Below are positions 37,891-50,181 of a stretch of DNA of 64,000 nucleotides, piece by piece. This DNA comes from Paraspadella gotoi (Eukaryota > Chaetognatha): assembly GCA_051294375.1 (NCBI GenBank), contig CM119267.1:8532843-8596842 (forward strand). The letters run 5' to 3'. The notes under the pieces were generated by a model. It searched no databases. It saw nothing but the letters and a program-made list of their open reading frames with translations, and was not told the origin of the DNA. Position 1 is the first letter of the stretch, and the number at the start of each line of letters is the position of its first letter. A program made the translations under genes and the position numbers.

Positions 37891-38459
37891 CTCGGCTGCT
37901 GTTCTTAACTTCTTCAGCGATATTATTCTCTTGGAAGAAAAAGAAATTTCTTTGTACTTTGGATATTTCAACCAGGGGATTACGATGTACAATGTACAAT
38001 GTATATGTACATTGAATATTTTTCTCCTTAGTTGTTTTAGTATTTGACAATGCGTAGATTCTGAGCCTTTTTTACCAAAGCTTTTTTTCGAAGACTGATT
38101 GAAGATTTATTATCCCATCGTAAAGAGGAAAAAACGTGATAGAGCACGTGCTCTCTCTCTCTCTCTCTCTCNNNNNNNNNNNNNNNNNNNNNNNNNNNNN
38201 NNNNNNNNNNNNNNNNNNNNNNNNNNNNNNNNNNNNNNNNNNNNNNNNNNNNNNNNNNNNNNNNNNNNNNNNNNNNNNNNNNNNNNNNNNNNNNNNNNNN
38301 NNNNNNNNNNNNNNNNNNNNNNNNNNNNNNNNNNNNNNNNNNNNNNNNNNNNNNNNNNNNNNNNNNNNNNNNNNNNNNNNNNNNNNNNNNNNNNNNNNNN
38401 NNNNNNNNNNNNNNNNNNNNNNNNNNNNNNNNNNNNNNNNNNNNNNNNNNNNNNNNNNN

Positions 38460-38494
<35 letters not shown>

Positions 38495-38818
38495 TTAAAA
38501 AAGACAAACACAAGGGACCCGCTGAGCGATTATTTCCGGAAGCCGAATCTCAAAAGGGGATAGAATGTTCTGAGTCTGAGAAGATCGAGGTGGTTTCGGA
38601 ATTGGGGAAGTTAAACCTGGATTTAGTGACTTATTTTTAATAAAACGGCATAAAAGTTAAGTTGGTACAACCAATATCAAAATTATCCAACGTAAGAGAT
38701 TCAACCATCAACATTTTTATAACTTCGTATACTACATTAAAGCAATGGGATAAAAATGTAACGCGTTTAGAAGAAAGGGATGGTAGTAAGGCTATTTCAC
38801 TTGAATAGGTACTGTGTC

Positions 38819-38942
<124 letters not shown>

Positions 38943-39148
38943 AAAGTGATTTGGTTCCAGTTGGAAGACCAAAGGTCAGACTTTGACACGAGATAAGTAA
39001 GAAATGAAAAAATGGCGAGCGTGAATAAAAGGAAAGAGGAAGGAAAGATAAAAAGAAAAAAAAAGGAAAAAAAATTAGACTGAAAATAAAAAAGAAAGAA
39101 GCAAAATTTGTCGACGTCAGCGGGATAACCGTCCGAAGAAGGGGCGCG

Positions 39149-39232
<84 letters not shown>

Positions 39233-39639
39233 ACCAGGGACCTCGCCCACGGCCGGTCCGGGCCAAATAATCGCCTCGGATTTGTCGACAAATCGAGAGG
39301 AAAAATGAGGAAGGGAGAATCGCGGCGTCGATTCCGATTATGACAAACAGTGACTCGTGACCCGTGACGTGACCCCGCGCCGGGAAGCGACGGTGGAATC
39401 CTGACACCGGCGCCCGATCGCGGCGCTGGCGCTGGAGAGAAATCTCGGCGCCATATGGAGAAATTCTTTGTTTGATTTCTGCATTGATTCGTCGTATGAA
39501 TTAAATTATATTTATAAATACAAACAGTTTTCTTTCCATGCGGAATGACTTATTTATCTAAATTCAAACTCAACCAACTGAAATAATCTAAAAAAATTTC
39601 GTGGCCAAAGCCTAAATCTAACATCAAATTATTATTGAG

Positions 39640-40245
39640 ACCTAAAAAACAAGCTCTCTTTTCCATTAGCGCCTCATTTCTGTACCTTAATCTAAGAATT
39701 TAATTTTAACTTTGAAATTTAACCTAAATATTAATATAAAGATATATTTTCATCATGGAGAAAAGTGCATTTAACCTAAATATTCTTTTAAATCTAGAAC
39801 CTCATTCCTAATCCTAATCCCCAACTTTAGTCCTTAATTCTAATCTAACTCTAATCCTAATCCCTAACTTTAGTCCTTAACTCTAATCTAACTCTAATCC
39901 TAATCCCTAACTTTAGTTTTTAACTTTAATCTAACTCTTATCCTAATCCCTAACTTCAGTCCTTAACTCTAATCTAACTCTAATCCTAATCCCTAACTTT
40001 AGTCCTTAACTCTAATCTAACTCTAATCCTAATCCCTAACTTTAATCCTTACCTCTAATCTAACTCTAAAGCCCATATCACTAATTGCGAGCCCCTAAAC
40101 CTTAGTCTCTAATCCTAATCCCTAACCTTAATCCTACACCTAATGTCTAAACAATTCCCTAATCCTAATCTCTAACATAATCTTTCATTAAAAAAAGAAC
40201 CGAATTCCGAATTTAAGATGAAATGGGGCGTTCTGAGAAAATAAT
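39640..40245 (+). repeat. interspersed repeat with telomere-like core and 43-bp minisatellite, fullest copy
   Basis: The left end (GCGCCTCATTTCTGTACCTT) and right end (CCGAATTTAAGATGAAATGG) match those of the element at 2,190-2,470. Between them lies a degenerate CCTAA-type region containing the 43-bp array at 39809-40066. The right end also matches the short members in the large block. No open frame or terminal inverted repeats are evident, so it may be a satellite-type or non-autonomous element. I do not recognise a named family. Confidence 0.6.
39809..40066. repeat. 43-bp minisatellite, six units
   Basis: Six units of exactly 43 bp run without a length change (258 bp). Each starts TAATCCTAATCCCTAAC and ends TCTAATCTAACTC. 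The units differ by only a few substitutions, and each is itself built from CCTAA/CTCTAA-like words, so this is a higher-order repeat grown from a telomere-like sequence. Confidence 0.9.
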
Positions 40246-40584
40246 GACCCAGAAAAATATCCCGGTGAAAACTATTTAACTAAAACTGAAAAGCCCAGTA
40301 GAGAAACCATACATTCCTTAGCTCGTAAACAAACAAAAGATAAAAAAAAATAGATGAATCGATTCTTTTCATAAACTTCATTTTCTTCGTCGTTTCTTCG
40401 CTTTAAAAGAACTCGTTAGTCCCGATTCTTTTCGAACGGATCATTGCGCAAGCGCAGCGGCCCTATAGGCTGTTCCCTCCGCCGAGAGAAAAAGAGAAAA
40501 AAAAAGTGCGAACCGACAAAAGCAATTTACCCGCGAACCATAAAATAAGGGGGACCCGTCATTGTAATGGGAATTTTCTTGAAA

Positions 40585-40621
<37 letters not shown>

Positions 40622-41052
40622 CAAGGCGATTGTCCCCCATCAGCAAGAACACTTCAAGTGACAGCCTCTTTCTTTATATCCCTCTTCATTCGCCCACACA
40701 ACACACACTAACTCTTTCCTTTTCTATCTCTACTTTTCTCACCCTCAACACTTAACTTTGGAAGGCCTTATCTCTTACTCTTTCCCTTCTATCTTTATTT
40801 CTCCTCTTCTTCTCATTCCCCCTACTCTCCTCTCTCCCCGAAAAAGATTAAAACCGACGGACTTGGAGACAAAGGGAAGATATCTCTCTTGCGTTTCCCC
40901 TCTTTCTCTCCCCCTCTCCCATGTATCTTTGTATCTCTCCCTTTAACTCTTCACCTCCTCTCGCTCTTTCTCCCCTCAAAACTAAACTGACGCACTAAAG
41001 GGGATTTATCTCTCGCTCTCTCACATCTATCTTTGTCTCTCTCTCCCACTCC

Positions 41053-41136
<84 letters not shown>

Positions 41137-41144
41137 TGACTTAC

Positions 41145-42719
41145 CGACTTGGTTGTCCCCATCCTTGAGGGTGCTCCATGCGGGCGTCTCCCACGGGGGC
41201 GCGTTCGAAGCGAGGACGCAGATGTTGGAGTAGATTCCGCGCGCCGCGGCGGCGCAGTGCGGGAAGGTCAGCGTCACCATCTGCGTGAGAGGAGATGGTC
41301 GAAGATAAAAGGGGATCTCGGGTCAGAGATGGAAAGATTTTATGGATCAATTAAGGGATTAATTTAATTTCTTATATTTAATAGGTTTGAATATAATTTT
41401 TTTTTTATTAAAAAAACGTACGACTAGTCGACTACAAATGACTCTAAATATTGATAAACAGAATCAGAAGCCGAAAAATCGATAAACTAGTTAACGACTA
41501 TGATCTTTTTAAAATCACTTTAATACTATAATTCCTTACCCAGACCATATTAAAAACTAACTAAAGAAACCGAGGCAAAAAAATAACCAATAAAACCAGA
41601 TCGAGTTCATTTCCGAGACCGTTCTCTTTTCGTACTAAAACCCTGTCGACCAAAAAGCATCAAAATTTCCTTCCCCACGCCCGGTCACCTTATTGAAGTT
41701 GACGCCCCTGGGCCGGCAGACGACTACGGGTGCTATTCTCGTGTCACCGGGTCTCAAAGAGGGCGTGTCAATCTGCGTCCATGACACGCCCACCGTCACG
41801 TCGATGAAGTGACCGTCGGGGACGGCGCCGGGCGGGATCTGAAGGTCGTCGGTAAGTTAATCGTTTAACTTTCCTTTTTGAAAAATAGACTAAATATACT
41901 AAACGAAATAACAAAATTTGTTAGCAACAAATTTTGTTATTTCTTCTAGTCTCAAACACAACGAAACGAAAGAATTATATACAATGAAAAATAGATTATG
42001 CTGTGAGTGTCTCCGAAGCTGGTAGGGTTTTGTTATAAGTATGTCATTATCTGGAAAAAAATTATCAAGGCGTTAACCAATCGTAGCAAGATAGCTCGTT
42101 CATTAAACGAATGTATCAATTTAATAATCGTAATACTTCAGGACAGTCCCATTCGATCAATTGGCCTCACACCCGAGCCCGATCAACTATCCAGTATCTA
42201 CCAGGCCAAACCACCCCTCCGACTCACCATAAGCGTGACCCCTGTGTCGGCTGCCCTGAGGATTCCACCGAAGTGATCGACCCGGAAGGAATAAAGGTAA
42301 CGGAGATGCGGTGAGTGGCCGGCGAGTAGTTTACGGAATTCCTGCGTTTGCTCGTGGGTGGACGGCGAGAGGCAGCTCACTGGGGGAGATTACGTGAGGT
42401 GGGGGGGAGGGAATTGATTTAATTAAGTTTTAATCAATTATATAATTCCACGAGATTGTAGTGAAAAGTATTTTAGTCTTAGTTTAAATACTGTAACATT
42501 TACAAAAAAAAAGAGCAAAGTTTGGGTACTTTTAGGAAACTGTTTGTACGCGATCTGCGGCTAATCACCTGCTCCCTGAATGTTAGCCGGTTGAAGGTTT
42601 TGAAAGGTTGAAGACACTGAAAGAAAATAGAAAACAGTGAAAGAGCAGTTCAGGGCCGGGGGGCAGTGAAGTAGGCCCGACGGAGAGAGGAAAGACGAGG
42701 AGAAAGAAGAGACGAGAGA

Positions 42720-42765
<46 letters not shown>

Positions 42766-45147
42766 AGGAGAGAGAGAGAGAGAAAAGAAAAGAAAAAGGA
42801 TAAAAAAAAAAAAAGTCTAAATCCTTCGACCTCAAAATCGATTAGGCAGATTCGACGCTCGCAAATCGTGCTGAGCCAAAGTCGGGATGACGCTAATAAA
42901 GGATCTTCTCGTGTCTCTGACCTCGCGCTATCTCCGTTCCCCCGCGCCTCATCCATCATTCTTGTTCACCCCCTCTGTACTCGCGTCACTTGGCAACACC
43001 CTTACTCTCTGCTCTTTGGTCCCGACAGTTTGACATCGAATTTGGAACGAATAATTTCACCGTGAAAGTTTTAAAGAGAATCCACAAAGAGAATTTATGT
43101 AATTCGGAACTGGGTGTATCAAATTTTAATTAAAAAAAAACTTCGATATAAACTTTGAAATTTTTTTTCTCGCAACGAAAGCTTATCGGTGTTATAGTTT
43201 TTGTTAAAACTGGTTTATCATTCTTGGTTATTGTATAAATTTGTCATTTAAGACGAAATTGTGAGTTACATACTTGTCTAAAAAAATTTTTGAGCTGGAG
43301 TGATTCATTTGATTTTTATATTGTACTAAATATTCTTTTAAAAAAAGGTGAAAATTGAATTAGAAATCTTTTGTATGTACTCTCACTCTGTCAGTCATAC
43401 TTACTACTTATTAAACAAAAGAAATAAAATTTTCTTTGAATCAATCATATCCTCTCCTTTCCTAACCGATTCCATCAAACTCCCGCCACTTTTACCTTGA
43501 GATGAAGGCTCTGCGTTGGCAGTTTGAGTTATTTGTGAGGAGGCGAAAGACACGTGTTGCGGCCGTCCCTGATTGGCCGGCGTTTGGGACGTCGACCTCT
43601 CGGCGCCGATGGTGGCCGGACGCGCCGGGGGGTGTTCCGAATTCTTGAGGGACCACGCCGAGGGTGATCCAACGACGCCGATCCCATCCGGCGTCGCCGA
43701 AGCGCTCGAGCTCGACGCCCCTCTGGCGCGATCCGCTCCGGCTCGACCCGCGCGTGCGGCCGACCGCGCCGCGATTTGGGGCGGAAGACTCGGGCGTTGC
43801 GGTTGGCGAACGACGGGTTTGCCGGCGGCGTCGCCGTTGCTGACGTTCTTGAGTTGCTGCGGTTGGGGTTGCTGCACCCCGACGTCGGACGGGGAGTGAC
43901 CTAATTGCTGTCTTTGCTGCTGTTGTTGCGGCTGCGGAGTTAGATATCCCGGGTGCTGTGCGGAGGGAATGTTCGCATGTTGTCGGGTGTAACGGTTGAA
44001 GGATCGAGACTGCGGCAAGCGGCCGTTGGGGACCGAGCCGTTGGGAGCCGGAGGGCGACGGCTGCTGCAAGAGGGAGCGGGGATGTGAAGTTAAGCATTG
44101 TTTGTCTGTCTTTTGTTCCGATGCCTGCTTCAATAGGAAAATGATTCTTCAATATATGTATGTTAAATATTAAATTGTTGAATTGAATTGAATATAATTT
44201 AATTTGGAATTGAAATGTTAAATAATTTAAAATAAATTTTTAAAATATTCTTTCTTTCACTAAATTGCAATATTAAATAATATGAGATGAATCTGAACTA
44301 CTCACGACGGCCTGGCTTGTTTGGGCACCGATTGCGCCCGCGGGGTCGGCGGCGCCGGTCTCGTGGGCGCCGGGGCCGTGTGCGGTGCCGAGCCGGGGTT
44401 GCGAGGCTGCGCTGATCGGGCACCGTCCGACTTGGATCGCTGCACCCGCGCCTGCGCTTGCACCTGTGCCGTTTCGGGTGCCAGCGAGGGCGCATCGTCG
44501 CAAGGGGTCGACGTTTGCAGGGGAGGGACGATGGGGTGGCACTGAGGGGGTAAAGAGAGCAGAGATTTTAGTTGTTTTTTTCCAGACCTTCTTCTTTCTT
44601 CGTTCGTTCCTTTGTTCATTCTTCCGTCCGTTCTTTCGTTCGCTTGTCTTTGCTTTTTATTTGTTCGTTTCTTCTTTTATTCGTTCGTTCCTTTGTGTTC
44701 TCTTTTGTTCTTTCGTAAGTTTCGTTGGCAATTTTCGTTTCTTCGTTCGTTACTTTGTTCGTTACTTTGTTCCTTACTTCGTTCGTTACTTCGTTTGTTA
44801 CTTCGTTCGTTTCTTCTTTCGTTACTTAGTTCGTTTCTTCGTTCATTACTTGGTTCGATACTTCGTTCATTACTTAATTTGTTACTTCGTTCGTTAATTC
44901 GTTCGTTACTTCGTTCCATACTTCGTTCGGTACATAGTTCGTTTTATCGTTCGTTACTTTGTTCGTTACTCCGTTCGTTACTTCGTTCGATACTTCGTTC
45001 CTTCGTTTTTACCTGGGGACAAACGGGCCCCTCCAAAAATCCCATGCCTGGCCGGGGATTCGCCGCGACTTCCCCGACCCGCCGGTGATGGTTCCACATC
45101 GGCCGTCGGTTCGTCGAGGCTTCTTCCTTGATCTTCAACGGGGATGA

Positions 45148-45182
<35 letters not shown>

Positions 45183-45425
45183 CGTCTTCGCCTCCGCCCG
45201 CGCCGGCGGCGGCGGTGGTGGTGCCGTTGGTGGAGGAGGAAGTGGCGACGGCGACCGCTTCCGACCGCGAGGGGTCGGGAGCCTCGTCCCGGAAGTGGGT
45301 TTGGTTGAAGACCTTCTCGAGGATGGCGTCAGAGGCGACGTCGTCGAGGGAAGACTTGAAGTCTTCGTCGTCTTCCGTCCGGGAGCGAGAGAGGAGCGCC
45401 GTCGACGCGGGAATCGACGAGGCTG

Positions 45426-45467
<42 letters not shown>

Positions 45468-46192
45468 CGATGTATTCTATTTACTGTTATTTGATAGCAT
45501 GATTAATTGACGGCTTTTTTTTTTTTCATTTCGTATTAGCAATTTCATTCAAGTTTTTTTTTTAAATAAATGAATAATTGTCAGGTTGTTTGATTGTTTG
45601 ATTAAACGTAGATTAATTACTGACTTATTGATTCATTCGATCGATCGATAGATTGATCTATTTCTTGTGACGCTTAAAATCACCCTGGCCCCAAAATTTT
45701 CGTCTCACGTAAACTCACCGGCTGTGATGAGCGAGGAGGTGGATTGCCAGGTGACGGTCGTGAGTGCGGGGGATGCGGTGCCGGGCAGCAGAGCATCTTC
45801 GACGGTGGAGCAACCCGAATTCTGGATCCGCGAGGGGATTCGGCCGCGGATCCAGAGGGTCGCCGGTTCTGGAGGGGAAGGTCCCCGGTTGTACGCCTGG
45901 GATAAAAGGGGAAGGGGCGTTTAGTTGCGGCGAAATGATACGAGAGAGATGATTGGTGATTATAGAGGCGGAATGATTGGTGATACGAGAGAGATGATTG
46001 GTGATATATGAGGCGGAATGATTGGAGATACGATGAAAGATGGTTGGTGATATATGAGGCGGAATGATTGGTGATCGAGAGAGATGATTGGTGATATGAG
46101 GCGGAATGATTGGATGAAGTAAAAGTCAAAAGGTCGAAAATTCTTCTTTCGTCTCCGTCAGCTTTTTTTCTTTTCTCTCTCCTCTTCTCTCT

Positions 46193-46288
<96 letters not shown>

Positions 46289-46352
46289 TTCCCCTTTGCC
46301 CATCGTCGTTCTCTTTCTCGTGACGGGAAAATTGTCTTTTTCGCTGATGAAA

Positions 46353-46393
<41 letters not shown>

Positions 46394-47819
46394 CTCTCTG
46401 TCTCTCTCTTTCTCTCCACTTTTTTTCTTTCAATTACAACTACGGGCCTCTTCGAGCTCCAGGTAAGACGCGACCCCAACTCGTCCGCCTGGCTGTTAAA
46501 GCCGCCTCACCTACCGAGCGAGAAATCGTTGGTTCGGCAAAATCTGACGCCGAGATTTGATTATTCGATTCCTCAGTGGTTCGATAAGATCGTGAAGCAA
46601 TCCAAAAAAAAAGAGCCGATTTCCCAAAAATACCAATTTAACCCTTCAGCTTTCACATTTGATTCCGTCTTGGTTTTTCGGCTCGGACATTCCCCCCCCT
46701 CCACATCCGGGTTCTCTTTTTTTTTTCTCCCACCTGATTTTTTCTGTTGTTCGCCGCTTCGCGAGTTTGGAAGTTGCTGAAGGTTCTGTGGGATTCGATG
46801 GGAGAACCCGGCGGAGAATCGCGAAGCAGCGGGTCGACGTCGTCGTCGTTGTTGTTGTTGTTGATGACGTTGCAATCGCGGTTCTTGTCGTTTTTCACGT
46901 AGAGAGGAAGAAATTCTGCGAGTTCCGAACTCCAATTGTCGATCCCGATGAAAGTCAGGTCCTCCGGGTTGTTGAACTGGCGATGATGAATCATATGAAG
47001 TAAATAAATGTCAAAATATTAAAATATGGACTTTTGTTCGACTGCCTTGTTCGTTGAATAGGCCAAGGAAACATCAGAAATAAGCATTTACCCCAGTTAG
47101 TCGGAAATATACTATTAATAAGCTATTATTACGCTTGGGTTCAGTAGAAGTTTCCTCTGGTTTCCTTGAGGAGAACACAAACATCTCTCAACTTTTTTTA
47201 TCAATTCTTTATGAATTGTTTTATGAATTTTAAAAATAAGTTCTAGAGAAAGCAAGGTATTTTTAAAATTGAAGCCAACAAGCCGAAACATATCCGTCTC
47301 TTAATTAAAATAAAAATCGTTGTAATAATTTCAAAAATACTTTCCTTTCTCTAAAATTAAAAACAACGAAAAGAAAGGATTATCGCATCATGTCTACAAA
47401 AATAAGTTCGTATTTTTCATAATACTTAGTCACAATTCCTTCAATCATAAATTTCTCTCTCTCTCTCTCCCGAGTCTCCAAATCTCTCACCCAAATGACA
47501 TTTCTCGTGATGGGCAAGTCGTAACCGACGGGGGAGGGATCCTCCCTTTCCTTCCCTCTTCTCCCGTCGAAGGCGCGACAGTCGTTGCAGTAAACAAAAG
47601 CGCAACGCGGCGTCTTCGTCTCTGGCGGCGCGGCGCCACCGTCGCGACGCCCGGCGCAGCCCAGCGAGAACCCGTTGGCGGCGCGGTGGCGAGCGGCGTT
47701 GTGGGCGCGGCCGTTGGTGGTAGGTTGTTGTTGTTGTTGTTGTTGTTGGCAGAAGGACGCGGATTGTTGTTCTCCATCATCCTCGGACGAAGATTCGTCG
47801 GAGGAGGAAACCGCTGTGC
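41145..47819 (-). CDS. ZU5-domain protein with long low-complexity N-terminal region, ten internal exons, partial
   Basis: Exons in transcript order are 47491-47819, 46734-46976, 45719-45896, 45013-45422, 44306-44541, 43496-44064, 42569-42616, 42228-42379, 41689-41838 and 41145-41280. All have AG acceptors and GT donors, and every junction keeps one frame, for 2,451 bp or 817 codons. The first seven exons are compositionally biased: an acidic serine run (SSSDESSSEDDGEQQ), eight glutamines, an asparagine run, ten aspartates, and Pro/Ala/Gln-rich stretches. The last three form a ZU5 domain of about 105 residues: FGGILRAADTGVTLM, then IPPGAVPDGHF, then VTLTFPHC. ZU5 domains occur in UNC-5 netrin receptors, ZO-1/polychaetoid, ankyrins and a few adaptors, where they mediate protein contacts below the membrane. 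No TSP1, Ig, PDZ, SH3, UPA or death domain is seen. The PHC motif followed by a Trp...GD..VG stretch resembles the ZO-1 C-terminus, so a very short final exon is possible. The last donor (phase 1, 41145) leads into (GA)n and I did not find the next exon. A candidate 22-nt first exon is at 48443-48464. Exon joins are strong; the family name is not settled. Confidence 0.72.
44590..45010. repeat. degenerate TTCGTTCGTTACTTCG repeat in an intron of the ZU5 gene
   Basis: TTCGTTCGTTAC-type units run for about 420 bp and fill almost the whole intron between exons 45013-45422 and 44306-44541. Both strands are open for long stretches (SNER-type and YFVRYFV-type translations), but these only reflect the repeat. 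Confidence 0.8.
45425..45468. repeat. (GATT)n tetranucleotide tract forming a 3' splice region
   Basis: About eleven GATT units lie directly upstream, in transcript sense, of the acceptor at 45422. On the minus strand they read CAATCAATCAATCACAG, so the microsatellite itself supplies the sequence before the exon. Confidence 0.8.
45940..46115. repeat. minisatellite of about 45 bp, about four units
   Basis: Units of the form GATGATTGGTGATATATGAG followed by GCGGAATGATTGGTGATACG repeat about four times with small changes. The array lies in the ZU5 gene intron between exons 46734-46976 and 45719-45896, next to the long (CT)n tract at 46,178-46,287. Confidence 0.75.
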
Positions 47820-48366
47820 CTGAGAAGGATAATGATAATGATAAATAAATAATTATTAATATTAATATTTTCAAATTTTATTTGTATTTAAATATTAAAA
47901 TATAATCTTCCAAGGAACTTAGGCTTATAGTACTTTTATTCGTATCAGGTTTTATATGCCGTAACAAACAAAACATCAATTCATAAAAAAATATACTATA
48001 TTTTTTTTCTTTTTTTTTTTTGCGATTCCCAATTTCCCCACGCCCTTTCCCTTCTCGATCCGCGAATTGCCAACACGCGACGCCGACGCAGATTATTTGC
48101 CGAAGCAGAGTCGGCAACTTCTCATTTTCTTTCCGTTCAAACGGTGAGAATCTCTTTCACTTGGGAGGAAAAACGAAAGGAGAAGGAAAAAATATCTTTA
48201 TTCTTATTCCCCTTCGCTTCTCTGGGACAAAAGAGGGGCCCCTCTCTTCTCTGCCCGCCAGAAGGCCTGACAATTATGGCGGGTTCGGGTAAAAGAGTAA
48301 CGGTTATTGCCTCGTTCTCTCCTCCTGCTCTATCTCCTCTCCTCTTTCTCTCTCTCTCTCTCTCTG

Positions 48367-48405
<39 letters not shown>

Positions 48406-48442
48406 TCTCTCTACTCTCTCTCTCTCTCTCTCTTCCGCTTAC

Positions 48443-48464
48443 TCCGACACTCCCTCTTTGGCAT
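48443..48464 (-). CDS. possible first coding exon of the ZU5-domain gene
   Basis: An ATG at 48464 opens seven codons (MPKRECR) plus one base, followed by a GTAAGC donor. The phase (1) matches the acceptor at 47819, so the join would read on into the serine/aspartate stretch of the ZU5 gene. The plus-strand PKA gene starts at 50182, so the 5' end of this minus-strand gene should lie in this interval unless the genes overlap. The exon is too short to be tested by composition, and its neighbour is a (CT)n/(GA)n tract. Treat it as a candidate only. Confidence 0.22.
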
Positions 48465-50181
48465 GATTCCTCTCCTTTTCCTTTCAACTTTGAGCTCCTG
48501 CGTTCTTCTAGAGAAAGGATCGCGGGCTGATCAGTAAGTAGGCGGAGAGAGATGAGAGAGAGAGAGAGAGAGAGAGATGTGACTCAGAGATATAAGTATC
48601 AGGTGAAAGACCCCCTGGCAGAAAAAAAGTGGGTCAAGATAACGTAAGGCGAACGAAAGGATTCGAAAGTCTGGGTCAAAATGAAAGGAAGGCGTGCCTA
48701 TGTGGGCGTGTCCGCAAAAAAAACTAAGATATTTAGTTTATATCAACTTTCCGACATGGAAACAACAACAATAGCGAAAAAAATTGAATTGCAATAAACA
48801 CTGACGCCTTGGTTTTTTTCTTTCCGTTTCTAGAGCATCAGCGATTTTTTGCATTCAGCAAATTTCGGACCGAAAATATCTTTTTCGCGAATGTTTTCGC
48901 GCGCTTTTATTTTATATTTTTGATATTGTGGCAAATCCTAAATTCGCCTGCCGTATAGCTTGGTGAAACTCAGCTTGGATAGCTAAGTACTCGTTCACCA
49001 ACCGTGAGTTCCGGGTTCAATCCCCTCACAGTCACGCAAGTTAAAGTGTGATGGTGTTGGCATTAAAACATACCAGTAATATGGGGTGGTCACTGCAGGT
49101 ACAAATCACTGAGCGCCAGCTCTCGGGAGATGCCTGGGGTGTAAGGCATCTCCGTTGCCATAATATCATTTTTTTCCTCAACTCGAGTCTCAATGCCGCG
49201 ATAGCTTGATATCCCACCGTCCGAAGAAAACACATCTCGGTGAACTTTTGCCCCATTTCAACCCAATTTTCTCTCTCTTTCTTTTTTTTTCTTTTTGTAT
49301 TTTCTTATCTTCTATTTGCTTTTCTTGTCTTCTCTCCCGCACCGATGACCATATCACCTTTCAACTTTTGCCCGGTGACGGTTTGATCTCGCGACCCCAA
49401 TCACGTGTCCAACTATTGGCCCCCATGGTTTCTGGCACAAAGGAGGTAAGAGGGTCAAAAGGAAGGCGTCTTCTGACACAAAAGAAATTCAGATGGAAAC
49501 GATGTAAAGCTAATCTTGAAGTTATCTAACAAATAAAAAAAAAAGCCAAAAACGTAAAGAAAAATCGAATGGATTAACTACATGAATCTGAGTAGAAAGA
49601 GTTCAGTAACTCAAGCCACGCCCACTTAGGAAGTCGACTTAAAAAATCTTCTTAGCGAAAATTATATAAGTTTTTCTCCTAGCGTAGGATTCGATGTGAA
49701 AGACAAGTTGTAACGAATGTGAGATTGAGAAAGAAAAGAAAAAATAGCCTAAAATATGTAAATTTTTGACGAAACTAGCACTGTATAATATAATATAAAG
49801 CTTACAGGCGTTTGATATGTTATGAATAAATTATATGATATTAAGTAATAGGTAGACATAAACCCACCATAGCCAAACAGGATGCAAGGTAGCTGATTTA
49901 TTAAATGAACTGATAATTTTTATATTGGTTGTCCCAATTTTATCACGAATTCTAATTTTAATGAGACAAAAGACTTGCTGATTAAACCTTAAATGTCACT
50001 GGATGCTCGATAACCGAGCTGATAACCTTGGAGTGAGAGAACAATTCGGTCAAATGTTCGTATCATATTTTTCACTTTCGTTTCCAACTCTCCGAAATTA
50101 AACCTAATCGCGAATAATCAACAAGGAAAAAAAAAAACAATAAAATAAAACAAAGTAAAAAAAAAAAAGAAGAAAACAAAT
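48465..50181. other. intergenic space between the divergent ZU5 and PKA genes
   Basis: This holds a short (GA)n tract (48,555-48,577), the SINE copy at 48,968, and AT-rich DNA. Promoters for both divergent genes should lie here, but I see no clear TATA box or other start signal. The sequence just upstream of the PKA start is A-rich. Confidence 0.5.
48968..49176 (+). mobile_element. tRNA-derived SINE, copy B
   Basis: TAGCTAAGTACT (48980-48991) is a degenerate A box and GGTTCAATCC (49014-49023) a strong B box. The body aligns in blocks with copy A at 30,942 (CATACCAGTAATATGGGGTGG, GAGATGCCTGGGG, CCGTTGCCATAATAT) and ends in a T-rich tail at about 49,166. The two copies are diverged, so the family is not recent at these sites. 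It lies in the 2.4 kb between the divergent ZU5 and PKA genes. Confidence 0.65.

Noticed and set aside
39809-40066. Regular array that could be taken for CRISPR repeats
   Set aside because: Units are contiguous with no unique spacers, and the DNA is eukaryotic; it is a minisatellite.
43492-44133. Second minus-strand frame of 213 codons across the ZU5 gene exon
   Set aside because: It runs through the acceptor at 44064 and its phase does not join the neighbouring exons, unlike the Gln/Pro-rich frame chosen.
44385-44897. Frame with repeated YFVRYFV that looks like a multi-pass membrane protein
   Set aside because: It reads through the TTCGTTCGTTAC repeat and overlaps an exon and intron of the minus-strand ZU5 gene.
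49014-49023. GGTTCAATCC as part of a functional tRNA gene
   Set aside because: No cloverleaf with paired acceptor stem is evident, and the same body occurs at 30,942; it is a SINE head.
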